A stretch of 64,000 nucleotides of DNA from Diphasiastrum complanatum (GCA_029204225.1 CM055095.1:49236841-49300840); one strand, 5' to 3'; shown: positions 22,569-36,035, counted from the first letter of the stretch. Notes: generated from the sequence alone by a model not told the origin. Program-made: numbers and translations.

Positions 22569-22895
22569 AAAAAAAAAAAAAGAAATTTTGGTCCGAAACG
22601 CAATTTTTGGCCTTTTGATGAAGTGGAACGGCCAAAAATCGCGATTTCGGACCAAAAAATTGAAAAATTGGCCTCCGGGGGATACATTTTTGTTTCGCTA
22701 TGGATTTAGTCTGTTTGACCTCAGAACCTCAAAAAAGGTGTTTATAAGTCAATTTGTTTTTATTAGTTTGCAAACAGAAATATATTCCAGAGGCCAGTTT
22801 TTCGTTTTTTTTGGCCCGAAATCGCGATTTTTGGCCGTTTCGCTTCATCAGAAGGCCAAAAATTGTGTTTCGGACCAAAAAAAAAAAAAAAAAAA

Positions 22896-22975
22896 TTCAA
22901 ATCACGCTAAGGCGCGATTTTGGGTCGTTTGACCAAGTCAAACGGCCCAAAATCGCGCCTTAGCGTGATTTTGAA
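22896..22975. repeat. Second near-perfect palindrome of the foldback
   Basis: Same stem family (ATCACGCTAAGGCGCGATT...), with loop CAA at 22934-22936. One missing A and one substitution relative to perfect pairing. Its loop is the reverse complement of the first palindrome's loop, as expected for an inverted duplicate. Confidence 0.9.
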
Positions 22976-23604
22976 AAAAAAAAAATTTGGTCCGAAACAC
23001 AATTCTTGGCCTTCTGATGAAGCGAAACGGCCAAAAATCGCGATTTCGGGCCAAAAAAAACGAAAAACTGGCCTCCGGAATATATTTCTGTTTGCAAACT
23101 AATAAAAACAAATTGACTTATAAACACCTTTTTTGAGGTTCTGAGGTCAAACAGACTAAATCCATGGCGAAATGAAAATGTATCCTGAAGGCCAATTTTG
23201 AAAAAAATAAATTGTTTGGTATGTGAAAGGCTAATGAAAGTGAGGTAGTCTTAGTTTGAATGTGAAGGGGGACACAAAAGTGGGTTGATTAAAATTCATA
23301 AGCAATTTTCAAATTTGAAATGTACTTGGGCATTAAATGAGGCCTGCAAGTCTATGTCCCACCTAGAGCCCTAGCTGTTGTCCTATTGGAACCAAGACAA
23401 TGAATATGCTAGTCTTGCCTTACAAAGTACCTACAAAAGTCTATGGATGATGGGACCTATATTTAGCCCTTAACTCTTGCTCACCCTATGTGGTAACCCA
23501 AGGTAAAAGTGCCACGTAGGATTGATTAACACTAAACTAATTATGATTAACAAACCTGTTTAGGCAAGGAAGGCCCTTTTTGAGTCCAAAAAGGGCCCTA
23601 ATGT

Positions 23605-25149
23605 GCTCTTGTGTTTCAAAGAGGTCGGGTCCAGTTGTCGATTTAGCAACTTCATATAACACAGTAATGACATGCCTACTCATTCTTGCTTTTCATTATA
23701 ATAACCATCAATAACACCACGAGAACTAAGTAGCATCAACTGATTGCTTAACAACAGTTTTTTTATACAACTCATAACAAGTACAATAATGCCAGAGATA
23801 TAGGTAGCATGCTAAGGATAATACGATCCAAGCTTCCAACATGCATATCATCCCATTCTATCCAAACCATAGATCACATTTTCCCATGCATAATGTGTCA
23901 TCAGAAAAAACACTTATAATAACGTGAGCTAGCATTTCACATATTTATCATAGCGATATCGAAATAAGTTACGAAAATATCTTAGTGACGAGCTAGATAA
24001 TCGGTTTGTTGTGAGAGCTGCTTAGTCATGAATGTGGAGAGCCTCCTCTTGTACTACCTTCAAAGATAGTTGCTTAAACCCTTCACAATTGGGTGTTTGA
24101 TAGGAACCGTTGGCTAGCTTTCCCAAGGTGTGAATCTTTGCACTTTGAAGTTTGATTTAGTGTTGCTACAACTATGCAGGAGTATGTTTCTCTTTGATAG
24201 CATCAACAAGGATTATTTGCCTCGGATATCAGCAATGGAGGGTCTAAAATCTTTTTCACCTTGACAACGGTGATTTCATGCAAGTGTTAATGACACTCAC
24301 TAGTTTTTCTCACTTTGATTTGTGTGTTCTTCAATTGGCAGTGGTGCTCACAATAGCTATCAACAGTAGCTCATCCCTTCGTGACTACCATAGAAGTATG
24401 TAGCAAGTAGGTCTATGTTCAATCTGTGCATTATGCTTGTCAGTGCTCAGTCATCTCTCAAAGGTAGTCAAGGATAGACTACGTTCCTCATTTGCCTTCC
24501 AATAGCTAGCAATAGACCAATTAGCTATAGTAGTGATGATGGAAGATCATAACATGATTCCACGAATGTGTGAGCTAGTGCTCAGATTATTAGCATCTCA
24601 TAGTTCAGAATGCATGTAAGAAAACCCGTGGATCAGTATACTGACAGATTGGGTGCATAGTATTTCCTTCTAGACTCATACTCAAAAATGTACTCCTCAT
24701 CTTCCGAGAGATGGTATTTAGCTTTGACAACTGTCAATGGAGGTAGCGTTGGAGCAGAGGTTGCTATCGGACCTTCTGATAGTATTTTTTTCTCAGAAAG
24801 GGCTCTAAATGCAGTGATGGACTAGCTCGTATAGAATCAAATGGCTCTCCCACAGTGTTTTCAGTCAACAACTATAGATCTCCAAGAGCCTCCACATGTC
24901 TCTATATATTCTCATAGAAGCAGTGATAAATCACTGACAACAAGTGTAGTAGACTACCACTCAAGATCCACCAAGATTGGGCCCATAGCTTCAGTTCTTA
25001 CCACCTAAATGGATTGCTCACTGGCAGCAGAAGCGTGATTGATATCTCAATAGAATAATCAATTGCCCACTTGACTGATATAATCAATTGGTCGAACGAG
25101 CCTGTGAGCATAATGTAAAGAATGGCAACATTGTGACTAAATGAGCGCG
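23605..25149. other. Interval with no recognised feature
   Basis: Frequent stops in all frames, and no domain or repeat was recognised. It may be decayed retroelement or intergenic sequence. Confidence 0.35.
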
Positions 25150-25690
25150 CCTCTATGTTGTCATCTGTCACGAACAATTCGTGAAAGACGAAAATGTCAC
25201 CAAGAGGCAAGTGTCACGAACAATTCACAAAACATGAAGCTGAGACAAAGAGATGGATTGTCGCTAATAATTTGTGAACCTGGAAACATAGCATCTATTT
25301 GAATATCAACCGCTGTAAACGGTTAGATATCTACTGTTATAGCATTGAAAGGCCAAAAGGCCTATAAATAAAAGGCCAAAAGACATGTTCAGTAGCAATA
25401 TAAATACATATGCACTGCTCATTGTAACACACACACTCAATCAGAGACACAACAACAAGATAAGACAACAAGAGATGTATATTGATGAATCGGATTCAGA
25501 GTTATAGAAATTCGTTTTTGATCAATTGTTTCTTATTGTCTGAATAGTCTTAAGTTGTCTCTTACTTTTGCATATAATTTTCGCACGCATATTTAATTAG
25601 AATAAATATTGTTCTATTAGTACATAGATCAGATAAAATCGCGATTGAAGACACTAATATTAGTTTGATTTATTCAAACTTGCATCGTGT
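25150..25690 (+). repeat. LTR-like region with TATA box and TTCRTGAA motifs
   Basis: Contains ACGAACAATTCGTGAAAGAC, also seen with two mismatches at about 28405-28430 inside the LTR 28008-29110. It also contains GGCCTATAAATAAAAGGCC, a good TATA box inside an inverted GGCC repeat, at about 25368-25385. It lies immediately before the copia pol remnant, consistent with a diverged 5' LTR whose internal gag region was deleted. Boundaries are not resolved. Confidence 0.5.
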
Positions 25691-27998
25691 GATCGAGGTA
25701 TTCGCACATGAAGACTGCATCTTACACACCTCAGCACAATGGAATAGCTGAACGAAGGAATCATACACTGATGGAAGCTGCAAGGTGTATGATGGCTCAT
25801 GCAAAAGCACCAAAACAGTTGTGGGCAGAAGCAGTGGCTACATCAAATTATCTTTAGAATCGTATTCTGAAATCTCGAATACCGAATAAAACTCCTCATG
25901 AGATATGGTGGAAGTTGAAGCCAAATCTTGCACATGTTCAAACATTTGGATGCGCAATGTATATGCACATACCAGATAAGCTGAGAAAGAAACTCAATGA
26001 AAAGATAGAACAAGGTTTTCTGGTAGGATTCGAGTTACATTCATCATATTATCGTGTTTATGTACCCAAAACTAGCAAGATAAAAGTTGTTCGAGATGTT
26101 AAATTTGATGAGACGAAATACATAGTAGACAGTGATCTAGTCGGCTATGAAATTCTCAAAAAATACTTATGAGCTACCAACAACAACAGAAGAAAAACAA
26201 GTAGAAGATAAAAGAGAATTACCAAATTCAGAGGGATGTCAAGATCAAGTACCTGACAGACTCGAATCACCAGCTTGAATTCCAGCAGAAAAGCCTGAAT
26301 CAGAATCGAACTTGAAACTTGCAAAAGCAAACTCGAAGCCACCTGTGAGAAGATCAGACAGACAATGAAAACCAACAGAAAGGTATGGTCAGGATGCTTT
26401 TAATACAGCCATCGAATTATGTGGATTCTCGAACGAACCTCAAACATTCGAGAAAGATGTAGATGGACCAGATAAAGATCGTTGGATTCAGGAAATGGAG
26501 GACAAAATGTCATCCATGTATAAGAACAATGTATGGACACTTGCACCTATACCTGATGGCAGAAAACCAGTCAAGTGCAAGTGGATCTACAAGATTAAAA
26601 TAGGTCATGATGGAGAAAACATCAGATACAAGGCAAGGTTAGTTGCTAAAAGATTTTCACTGAAGTATGGGATCGACTACACTGATACTTTCTCACCGGT
26701 AGTCAAACATACATCAATTTGTTTGTTATTCACATATACAGTGGCTCATGATCTAAAAATCCATATTGTGGATGAGAAAACTACTTTTCTGCACGCAGAA
26801 TTGGAAGAAGATTCATTTATGGACCACCCACTTGGTTTTGTAAGCCAAGAATATCTAGAATACGGATGTCACATGAATAAAAGCATTTACAGTCTCAAAC
26901 AAGCAACGAGATAATGGTATAGAAAGAAGGATGAAGCACTACGTTCCTTAAGTTTCAAACCTCTATTTGCTGAATCAAATGTCTATATCAAGCATGCCCA
27001 AAATGAAATAATCATTTTAGTTTTTTATGTTGATGAAACGCTTATCTTCTCAAGAAGAGATAAGTTAATTTCAAATGTCAAAAGAGACATTTTTGAAATA
27101 TTTGAAATCGCTAACCTAGGAGAAGCTAAAATCTATCTAGGCTTGCGGATTGTGAGAGACTTTGAAGGTGGTAAGTTGTATCTTCACCAACAAAAGTACA
27201 CTCAAAAGATCATTGAAGACTTCAATATGCTTGAATGCAAAGGTGTGCATACTCCCATAATACCTGGAACAATACTAAGCAAATCAGATTGTCTGCAGAC
27301 TCTCGAGGAAGAGGAACGAATGGCCAAAACACCCTATCATAGGCTGATTGGATCATTGTTATATCTAGCAAACAACACCAAACCTGATATAGCATTTACA
27401 GTATACAAGCTAAGCCAATATAATCAGAACCCAGGATCATTGCATTGGAAGTTGGCAAAGAGAGTACTACAATATCTCTAGAAAATTAAAGACTATGGAC
27501 TGTGTTATTCAAAGGAAGCTAAATTTCGCATCGAATCTTACAGTGATGCAAGCTGGACATCCATGAAGGATGATAGCAAAAGTATTTCAGGAGGTTTTAC
27601 TCTAGCATCTGGCACAGCCATACTCTGGATTAGCAGGAAGCAAACGATAGTAGCTCAATCTTCCTATGAAGCAGAATATGTAGCAGCAGCCAAGATGGCA
27701 AACGAGCTGATCTGGATTAAACAGATATTGGAAGGATTTGATGAATCTAGTTCTGAACCTTATGTTGATGGATAACACTTCAGCAATCTATCTTATGAAA
27801 GATCCTATATTTCACTTGAAAACAAACCACATAGCTATCAAGTATCATGTGATTCGAGACTTAGTCGAGAAGAAGATACTGAAGACAGTTTTCATACCCA
27901 CAGAGGAAATGATAGCTGATATCTTTACAAAGCCACTGAGTAAAGCTTTGTTTGAGAAGCAACAAAGAAGATTGGGGTTAATCAGACTGCCACTTTGA
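25690..27998 (+). pseudogene. Copia pol remnant D (integrase end, RT, RNase H)
   Basis: It begins in the integrase (YTPQHNGIAERRNHT), then FGCAMYMHIP, RT start (VKCKWIYKIK, KARLVAKRFS) and the catalytic segment FYVDETLIFS. There YVDD has become YVDE, losing a metal-binding aspartate. RNase H follows (YSDASW, SSYEAEYVAA, DNTSAIYL, HIAIKYHVIRD, DIFTKPLS), ending at 27996. In-frame stops occur near 25856, 26171, 26912 and 27479, and there is a frameshift at ~27770. Gag and protease are missing. A purine-rich GAGAGGGAGC (27998-28007) precedes an LTR start. Confidence 0.9.
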
Positions 27999-28007
27999 GA
28001 GGGAGCT

Positions 28008-29110
28008 GTAGAACAACTGATCAGACAAATCTTGATTCTACCAACAAAGCGCGTAGTTTACTTGACAAAGAATGAGAAAGTAATGAATACGAACTCAAAA
28101 CATTTCTATTCGTGACCAAATTGAAAAGATTTGCGAAGGATTCACGAAATTTGTCTTGCAGTCAACTCGAAAGATTCGCGAAATAGTTTCTTATAGGAGC
28201 TCGTGACTTTTTTGTTGAAACTTGAAAGATTCGCAAACAGAGTCTAGTCGTGAAATTTTTCTGTTTCTTGTTCAAGCCTCAGATGTCACGAAATTGTCGC
28301 GAACAATTTGCGAAATCTTCAAGACTGTTCTTCAAGCTCACTATCGCAAAACTATCTCGAACAGTTCGCGAAATATTCTACATTTCTTCTTCAAGCTCAA
28401 GAATTGTCACCTGTCGTGAACAATTCGTGAAAGACAAATGGTCAGCACAAGGACATTGCTTTGCAAGAGAAATCCATACTCATGAATATCTCATTCACAA
28501 ATTTCTTGAAAGTATGGCCATTATTGACTATTAGCTCATAGCATAGAAGTGCGTTCATTTAGTGTTGACCTTCGGCTTTTTCAGTTGCCCTTCGGCCTTT
28601 TTCCAACTTTTGAAAAAAATGCGAAGAGCATGAAGGTGCATTATAACGGGCGGAAAGTGGCTGATGCACGAAAGACTGATGGAAAACTAAAATTAGTTTT
28701 GGCTGATACATTTCTTTTAATTAGAGTTTTGACTTAATCACTTTACTTGGATGATCACATAGAGGATCAACAATATATATAGACTGATACAGTCAGACAA
28801 TAATATGCAGAACACACAAAAAAGACAGTTAGAGATACTGTTAGGGACAGATAGTGAGTCTCACAGATTAGTAGTAGGTAGTCACTCGTGAGAGAGAACA
28901 CCTCTCTTGTGCTAACGCGCTGATTTGGGAAATAGACAATGCTCAAGAAAAACGTTGTAAATTCAAGTCTGGTAATAGAAGTGATTTTCACCAACAATCT
29001 ATTCTGTAATGTGTATGATCTGCAATACAGAATGCATGCTAGAGGTAGATATCTTTCCATTGTTGTTTTACTCAACATTGTCTGTTGTTTACAAGTTTAA
29101 TTTTACAACA
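28008..29110 (+). repeat. Putative 3' LTR of copia D (1.1 kb)
   Basis: Starts TGTAGAACA right after the polypurine tract and ends TACAACA, giving TG...CA termini. Several GAACAATTCGCGAA/GTTCGCGAA palindromes lie between 28130 and 28430, and an ATATATATAG TATA-like box near 28770. No identical 5' partner is present, so the right boundary is inferred only from the termini. Confidence 0.6.
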
Positions 29111-29219
29111 GATCGGTAGAACCGGATCTGGGGCTTTGAGGAGTATTAGACCATAGTCTCAGTAGCAGTAGTTTCGGCTGCCAAGTCAGCTCTATCTGGC
29201 CTTCATCTCTAGAACATCC

Positions 29220-29530
29220 GGAGATCCATCAAAAAGAAAGATAGATCAAAGATCAAGTGCTTCTATTGTGGCATCAAAGGACACTTTGCAAGTGAGTGCT
29301 ACAAGAAAAAGAGAGATCAAGGAGACAAGCAAGGTAATCTTACTCTTGATGAGGATAGTTTGGATGTTCAAGATGCAAATGATGATGCTTTTGTGATGTT
29401 TTCATGTATGCTTGCTAATGATGGAGATCTAGATCCATGGTGGATTGATAGTGGAGCAAGTTCACACATGACTTTTCACAAAGAGTAATTCACTTTTTTG
29501 TTGGCATGTGGAGATGACAAGAGGGTGAAT
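29220..29530 (+). pseudogene. Copia gag zinc knuckle and protease fragment
   Basis: One frame reads KCFYCGIKGHFASECYKKK (a CCHC knuckle), then an acidic linker, then WWIDSGASSHMTFHKE with an intact protease triad, ending at a stop near 29488. It resembles the fragment at 59450-60000 and belongs to that copia lineage. Confidence 0.85.
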
Positions 29531-29534
29531 TAGT

Positions 29535-31411
29535 AATATCCAATCTGTACAGACTGCTAAGGATGATTGGAGCATCCTCGCAACTCTCTATGACATCACA
29601 TATGTCACTTATAAACTCCATCTGAGGAAGAAATTCTTCACTTTAAGGATGTCTGATGCGGACACTATTCCCAGCCATCTTAACGCATTCAAAAATCTTA
29701 TGGAATAGATGACTGCAATAGGATCGAACATTGAAGATTCAGATGCAGTGATGACTCTTTTATAAGTCTCCCTGATGCCTATGAAACATGGGTCATGGCT
29801 ATTTCGACCCAAAAGCAGCTAACTTTATTTAAAGTCATCTCAATGTTGTTACAAGAGGAGATCAGAAGATATGCATCCTCCTTAGGATCAAGATCAGATC
29901 CTCAGGCTCTACACACAAAGAAAAATAAAAAGTTCAAGTCAAAGAAATCCACAAAATATGATTATTCCAAAAAAAGGAGCAACATGCAAGGTCGAATTTT
30001 GGCCCAAACTTGAACTCTTCATCATCCCAACCTATGCAGAAACCCTTCTGCAAATACTGTAAGAGGACTGGTCATCTCATCAACAATTGTAGAATATGCA
30101 AGTACAACAATGAAAAGAAAAAGCAGTTCCAACAACAAGCAAATGCTAGTCACTCGATCTAGTCTGAAGAGGAAGATGAAACTGCCTTCATGACCAATGT
30201 CAGAAATTTACAGAATATTGACTCCTGGTATCTGGACTCTGGAGCAACTCAACACGTGACCCATCACCGGGACTGGTTCCAAGGCTACAAGCCTTTCACC
30301 CATTCCAGAGGTGTGCAACTTGGAGACAACTCAACTCACTCCATTGATGGTGAAGGAACCGTTAGGGTCAAATTTCAGAGAGGTGTTGTTAAGTTGATTT
30401 CCAATCTTTTATACATTTCAAACCTTACCAAAAATCTGCTTTCTGTAAGCAGAATCACTGACTCTAGTCGTAGGGTCGAATTCAATATAGAGGACTGCAC
30501 TATCCTTGACAAGTCTAGGGAAGTCTTAACTTTTGGTAGAAGATGTGGCTACCTTTACAAATTAAGTCATTGTTTTTCTACAAATAGTCAAGCTCTTATT
30601 TCTAATTCTGAATCAAATCATATGTTGTGGCATTTTAGACTAGTCCATTTAAAAATCAATAGTATTATGCAAATGTCAAATCAAAACTAAGTGCAAGATC
30701 TACCTTCTAATAGCAAATCCAATTTCCCATGTGAAAGCTGCACTGTCAGCAAGCATGCTAGAAATCCATTCACTTCAAATTATGTTCATATTTCTAGAGA
30801 TTTGCTAGATCTTGTACATAGTGACCTTTGTGGCCCAATGCAGACTTCTTCCATAGGGGGTGATTTTTATTTTTTGACCTTTATTGATGATTTTCCTAGG
30901 AGAACTACTACTTATTTTTTGAAGAATAAATTTGATACATTCAAATTTTTCAAAAATTTCAAAACATCTATAGAAAATCAGACCCAAAGAACAATCAAAG
31001 CTCTACATATTGATGGAGGGGGAGAATACATCTCCATGGAGTTCAAAGAATTTTGCAAAGCCTGTGGAGTACATCAACAATACACCATGAGCTACTCACC
31101 TCACTCCAATGGAGTAGTAGAACAGAAGAATCATAGACTTATTGAAAGTGCCAAAATCATGATGGCCCGTGCTTCCCTTCCAAAAATATTTTGGGCAAAA
31201 GTTGTCACTACAGCTGCCTACTTGCAAAATCAATCCATCATTAAGGCCCTGAATGGCAAGACACCCTATGAGGTGTAGACTGGATTGAAGCCATCACTCA
31301 AACATATTTGAGTATTTGGTTGCATTGCCTATGCTTAAATTCCTAAAGATCTAAAAAAGAAGCTGGATGACAAAAGCACAAAATCGATTTTCATTGGCTA
31401 CGCATTCTAGC
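29535..31411 (+). pseudogene. Copia gag-protease-integrase remnant
   Basis: Gag core (KLHLRKKFFTLRM), knuckle CKYCKRTGHLINNC (about 30051-30092), protease SWYLDSGATQHV (~30225), flap LLYISNLTKNLLSVSRI, GAG-pre-integrase with LWHFRLVHL, CESC, then integrase HSDLCGP...FIDDF, HIDGGGEY and NGVVEQKNH. It ends after FGCIAYA near 31345 and a further ~65 bases. Stops at ~29707, ~29763, ~30162, 30688 and 31276 break it. RT is absent. It is related to the next element at 32015-34258. Confidence 0.88.
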
Positions 31412-31850
31412 TCACTTCTTAGAGTTGTTTTAAATATTGCTATTGCACTAATGCTTATCAGCATTTCTCTTAATTTAGACTTTCATTTTTGCCGCTCAGA
31501 GATAGCATAGAGTATGTGACTTCGATCCGCAACTTATTGTACTCATTTTTATTGCTGTTTCATTTTCATACTGAATCAACACTATCTTTTATTGCATTCA
31601 ACCTTTGTCTCAGAATGTATGCATTTCTGTAGTTCTTCGCGACAGATTATTTGTCTGATAATTCAATGCATTATTGTTTGGCTACGTAATCACTGTAGTA
31701 ATGATGATTTCAAAGTTAGTTACTATAAGATCGAACATGATTTCTATAACTATTGTTTTGTTCGAAATTGATAGGCGTAGTCATGCATTGAGAAAGAGAA
31801 AGATAGTTTATTCCACCATCAACCTATCTTCTGCACACCTCTTTCCGACA
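31412..31850 (+). repeat. Probable copia LTR (5' LTR of element E)
   Basis: Ends CCGACA directly before a TGGTATCAGAGT primer-binding site. The left boundary is where coding homology of the previous element stops. It may begin at TGTTTTAAATATTG (about 31426). No second LTR copy was found. Confidence 0.6.
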
Positions 31851-31862
31851 TGGTATCAGAGT
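31851..31862 (+). other. Primer-binding site of copia E
   Basis: TGGTATCAGAGT, one base different from the site of element A; initiator tRNA-Met type. Confidence 0.85.
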
Positions 31863-32014
31863 GAAATCTCTAATACTTGATATCTTTCGTGATATCAAAT
31901 TGATAATCATACTCTTCAATTCTTTTCAACCTTTTAGTATCAGAGAATTGATTTCCTATTGTTGGCATTACTACATCTTACCATCATCGATACAATCGAC
32001 AAACTAAGTTTCGG

Positions 32015-34258
32015 ATGAGTTCTCAAAGTAAAACTGGTCTTATCGTAGACAAGCTGAATGGATCCAATTATCATTTGTGGAAATTTAAGATGAAGACCTT
32101 GCTAATCGCCAACGAATTATGGGATGTTGTTACAAGTACAGAGGTAAAACCTGAAGACGACGACTCGAAGTGAAAATCATAGGATGGTAAAGCTTTCGCA
32201 CTTATTATCCTCAGTATATCAGATACGTAGATTGTACACATAGCTAAGGCTAAAACATCAAGAGACGTTTGGGACATCCTGAACTCACTATATGACGTGA
32301 GGGACGTAACTACTAAGTTACATCTATGAAGGAAATTCTTTACATTCAAGATGTCTACTGGTGATTCTCTTCAGAGTCACATTAACCAGTTTAAGAGTCT
32401 CTTGCAACAGATGGCCATTGTCGGATCCATCATAGACGATCAAGATGCAATTATGACATTGCTTTCAAGCTTGCCCTCTACATATGAGAGCTGGGTGATG
32501 ATCATATCAACACACTCCGATTTAACTCTTACTAGATTTAAATCTTACTATGAGAACTGGGTGAGATCATATCGACACACTCAGATTTAAAACTTACTAG
32601 AGTTATCACTATGTTGCTATAGGAAGACAATAGAAGTCTAGACACTTCGTCTACTTCCTCTTCTTAGGCTCTATATGTCAACAAAGGCTCTAAGCGACAG
32701 AAGCAGAAAAGCTCCAAGAAGGTTGCAACGAATCATAAATAGACTCAAAGTCAAGCACAATCATTAGATCCACAATCGAAGAAAAACATGTTTTGCAGGT
32801 ATTGCAAGCGCAATAACCATGAGATCAAGGATTGTCGAATTCTCCAAGAGAAGAATGCAACCAAGCAACTTGATCAACAAGCAAACACAGTTTCATCATC
32901 TCCCCAGGTCAAAGTGGACAAAGGTACATTCATGGTCAAAGATCAAAGCGCATTTTTGGATGATTCATGGTTTCTGGATTCTCGAGCAACTCAACACATG
33001 AGATTTTCAACTCCTACATGTCTTACAACACGAAAAAATTTGTTCATCTTGGTGACAATAGTACTCACACTATTGAAGGTGAAGATACTATAAGATTGCG
33101 ATTTTGGCATGATCAATTCAAACTACTATCAAAGGTCTTATATGTTCCTAAACTCTCTACAAATCTGTTATCAGTAAGTAGAATTATAGATTAGGCCATA
33201 AGGTAGAATCTGAATCTGATCAATGCAAAATTATTGATAGGAGTAATAAGATCCTTGCACTTGGCAAGAGGCAAGATTGCTTATATCAATTGGTACATTG
33301 TTATTCTGAGTCTAGTCAAGCCTTGAAAACCTCTGTTCTAGTCAATAAAGCATTACTATGGCATCATCGCTTAGGACACTTGAATTATGCATTTGTTTTG
33401 AACATGTCTAGATAGTCCATGGTTCTTGATCTCGACTACCCTTTTGGTAAGGTCGATTTCCCTGTATGTCATAGCTACATCTTTGGAAAGTAGGCTAGGA
33501 TTCCTTTTAGATCAAACCATATGCATGCAGCAAAAGGTTTGTTAGATGTTGTTTATACAGATATATGTGGACTTATGCAAACTCCTTCATTGCTAGCTGC
33601 AAAGTATTTCATTACTTTTATTGACGAATTCTCCTGAAGAATAGCTATTTATTTCATTAGACAAAAATCAGAGACTTTCATCAAATTCAGACAATTCAAA
33701 GAGCATGTTGAGAATCATACTGGCAAAGAATCAAAGCACTAAGATCAAATAACGAGAGAGAATACATCTCCAATGAATTCAAGAGTATTGTTTTAGAAAC
33801 AACATTGAGCAACAATAAATTACCTCCTATTTGCCTCAGTCAAATGGTCTTGCTGAGAAAAAAAATAGAACCTTAGTTGAATCGACAAAGTGCATGTTAT
33901 CACATGCGAACTTCCGAAGTGCTTCTAGACTTAAGTTGTTTCAACAGCAACCTATATTCAAAACAGATGTCCTACTAAAGGTCTCTCAGACAAAACACCA
34001 TTGAAGTTTGGACAGGTACCAAACCTTCTTTATCAAAATTATGAGTTTTTGGATGTACTACTTTTGCGCAAATACCTCGTGATCTCAGGAAGAAGCTCGA
34101 CTTCCAGAGTATCAAATGTATTTTCATCAACTACACTACTTCAAATCAAGCCTACAAGTTGTTCGATCCCATCGAGTCGAAGATATTCACTAGCCGGGAT
34201 GTCATCTTCATCAAAGATCAGTCTCAAGACCTCAAAGGAAAGGGCAGTTCCCATGTAG
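32015..34258 (+). pseudogene. Copia element E gag-pol remnant
   Basis: Starts at ATG 32015 (MSSQSKTG, LNGSNYHLWKFKMK), typical copia Gag. Then KFFTFKMSTGDSLQSH, knuckle CRYCKRNNHEIKDC (about 32791-32832), protease WFLDSRATQHM (catalytic DSGA changed to DSRA), flap LLSVSRI, GAG-pre-integrase HHRLGHLNY, integrase pieces around 33540-33900, and post-integrase FDPIESKIFTSRDVIFIKD-like sequence to ~34250. There are many stops and frameshifts. No RT follows, because CACTA-type sequence begins at ~34330. Confidence 0.85.
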
Positions 34259-34333
34259 CCAACCTACCAGATTCTCCTGACGCATTAACCTTTCTAGTTC
34301 CTTTGTCATAACTATTTTTGGTTTTTTAGGTGG

Positions 34334-34786
34334 ATGTTCTTTATGGAAAGGTACATGAAAGTTTTAAAAGATTTTGTGCATCAAAAGGCAATCTCTGAAG
34401 GTAGCATGTTAGAGAGATGGTTAGTACATGAATCTCTCTTTTATGTTACTGAAATATTGCACCAACTACATCTATCTGCTCCACAATTGTGGCATGAGGA
34501 GGAAACCAAAGAGGTAACAGGTGAAAAACCTCAAGGGATGGGAAAGTTCCATAGGTTGACACCATTCCAACAAGAAAAAATTTCCACATTCTTGCTTTAT
34601 AGCTGTAAAATTATGGATAAATGGTTAGTAAACCTATACGAAGAAGAGAAAAAAGAGAGGACCTTGGCTAAAAAGTGCCAACTACATAATAGAAGTAGAC
34701 ACATGGCCACAAGTTCACGTGTTATTGAGCCATTGCCCAAGCAATCCACTACAATATTGAGCCATTGCCCAAGCAATGCACTATAG
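34334..34786 (+). pseudogene. CACTA-transposon DUF4218-like fragment
   Basis: A 150-codon frame opening with MFFMERYMKVLKDFV, then KAISEGSM and YVTEIL. A later LTPFQQEKISTFLLYSC segment corresponds to the conserved block near the end of such proteins. This matches the DUF4218 domain found in En/Spm (CACTA) transposase-region genes. A TTTTTTTAG acceptor-like site lies just upstream at ~34330. The tnp2 transposase domain itself is not seen, so the element is incomplete. Confidence 0.75.
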
Positions 34787-35356
34787 AGTGGATGCATGGC
34801 ACACTACAAAAAGCATCAAAGAAGGGAGAAAAAATTTCAAATGCAGAATGAGACTTTGCTAGCGGATGCGAATGGAAGGTATTATTCAAGAGATACTTTG
34901 TTATTATTGTTGAAAATGAAAAATCATCTATCTTGACTTTAGGCTTTGGTAAAGTTTTTTTTCTATGTGTATGTAATGTTTCATATTACAAATGCCAAGT
35001 GCAACATGGTTTCATGTCTAGTTGATCAAATACAACATGCATATAGAATGTAGACATAGAAATGCCAATTACGGGCTTACAGAAACTCGTGGCATATCAC
35101 ATGCAAAGATTGTAAGTGATCCAAAGTGACATGAAAGGCATGCACAAAGTGAATTGGACACATGCATAGTGATTTGGAAAATTCTAGTTTAGAAATTGCC
35201 ACTTGGTAGAAGTAGGTAGATATGCATTCAAGTAAAGTGACAAATGTCACTAGTTTTTTGGTTATCACTTTCAGATGTGGAAGAAAGTAAAAGAGAGGTG
35301 GTTCTACCTCGAGCTATTCCAATCTCCATAAATGTATGTGAGCTCTCTCATAATCT

Positions 35357-36035
<679 letters not shown>

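Larger units (their letters stand above)
21807..23604. mobile_element. Foldback element, ~1.8 kb with ~0.9-kb inverted arms
   Basis: The two halves are inverted copies. CATTAGGGCCTTTTTTG at the left end pairs with the CCCTAATG end at 23604. The segments around 22090-22250 (TAATGCCCAAGTACATTTC..) pair with those around 23200-23345, and the TTTGACCTCAGAACCTC blocks pair likewise. No coding capacity is evident, and no clear target-site duplication was found. Such foldbacks are non-autonomous DNA transposons or sources of hairpin RNA. Confidence 0.85.

Noticed and set aside
22254-23102. Phe/Lys-rich frames with GRLTKSNGPKS-type repeats
   Set aside because: They lie inside the foldback palindromes and appear on both strands because of the inverted repeat.
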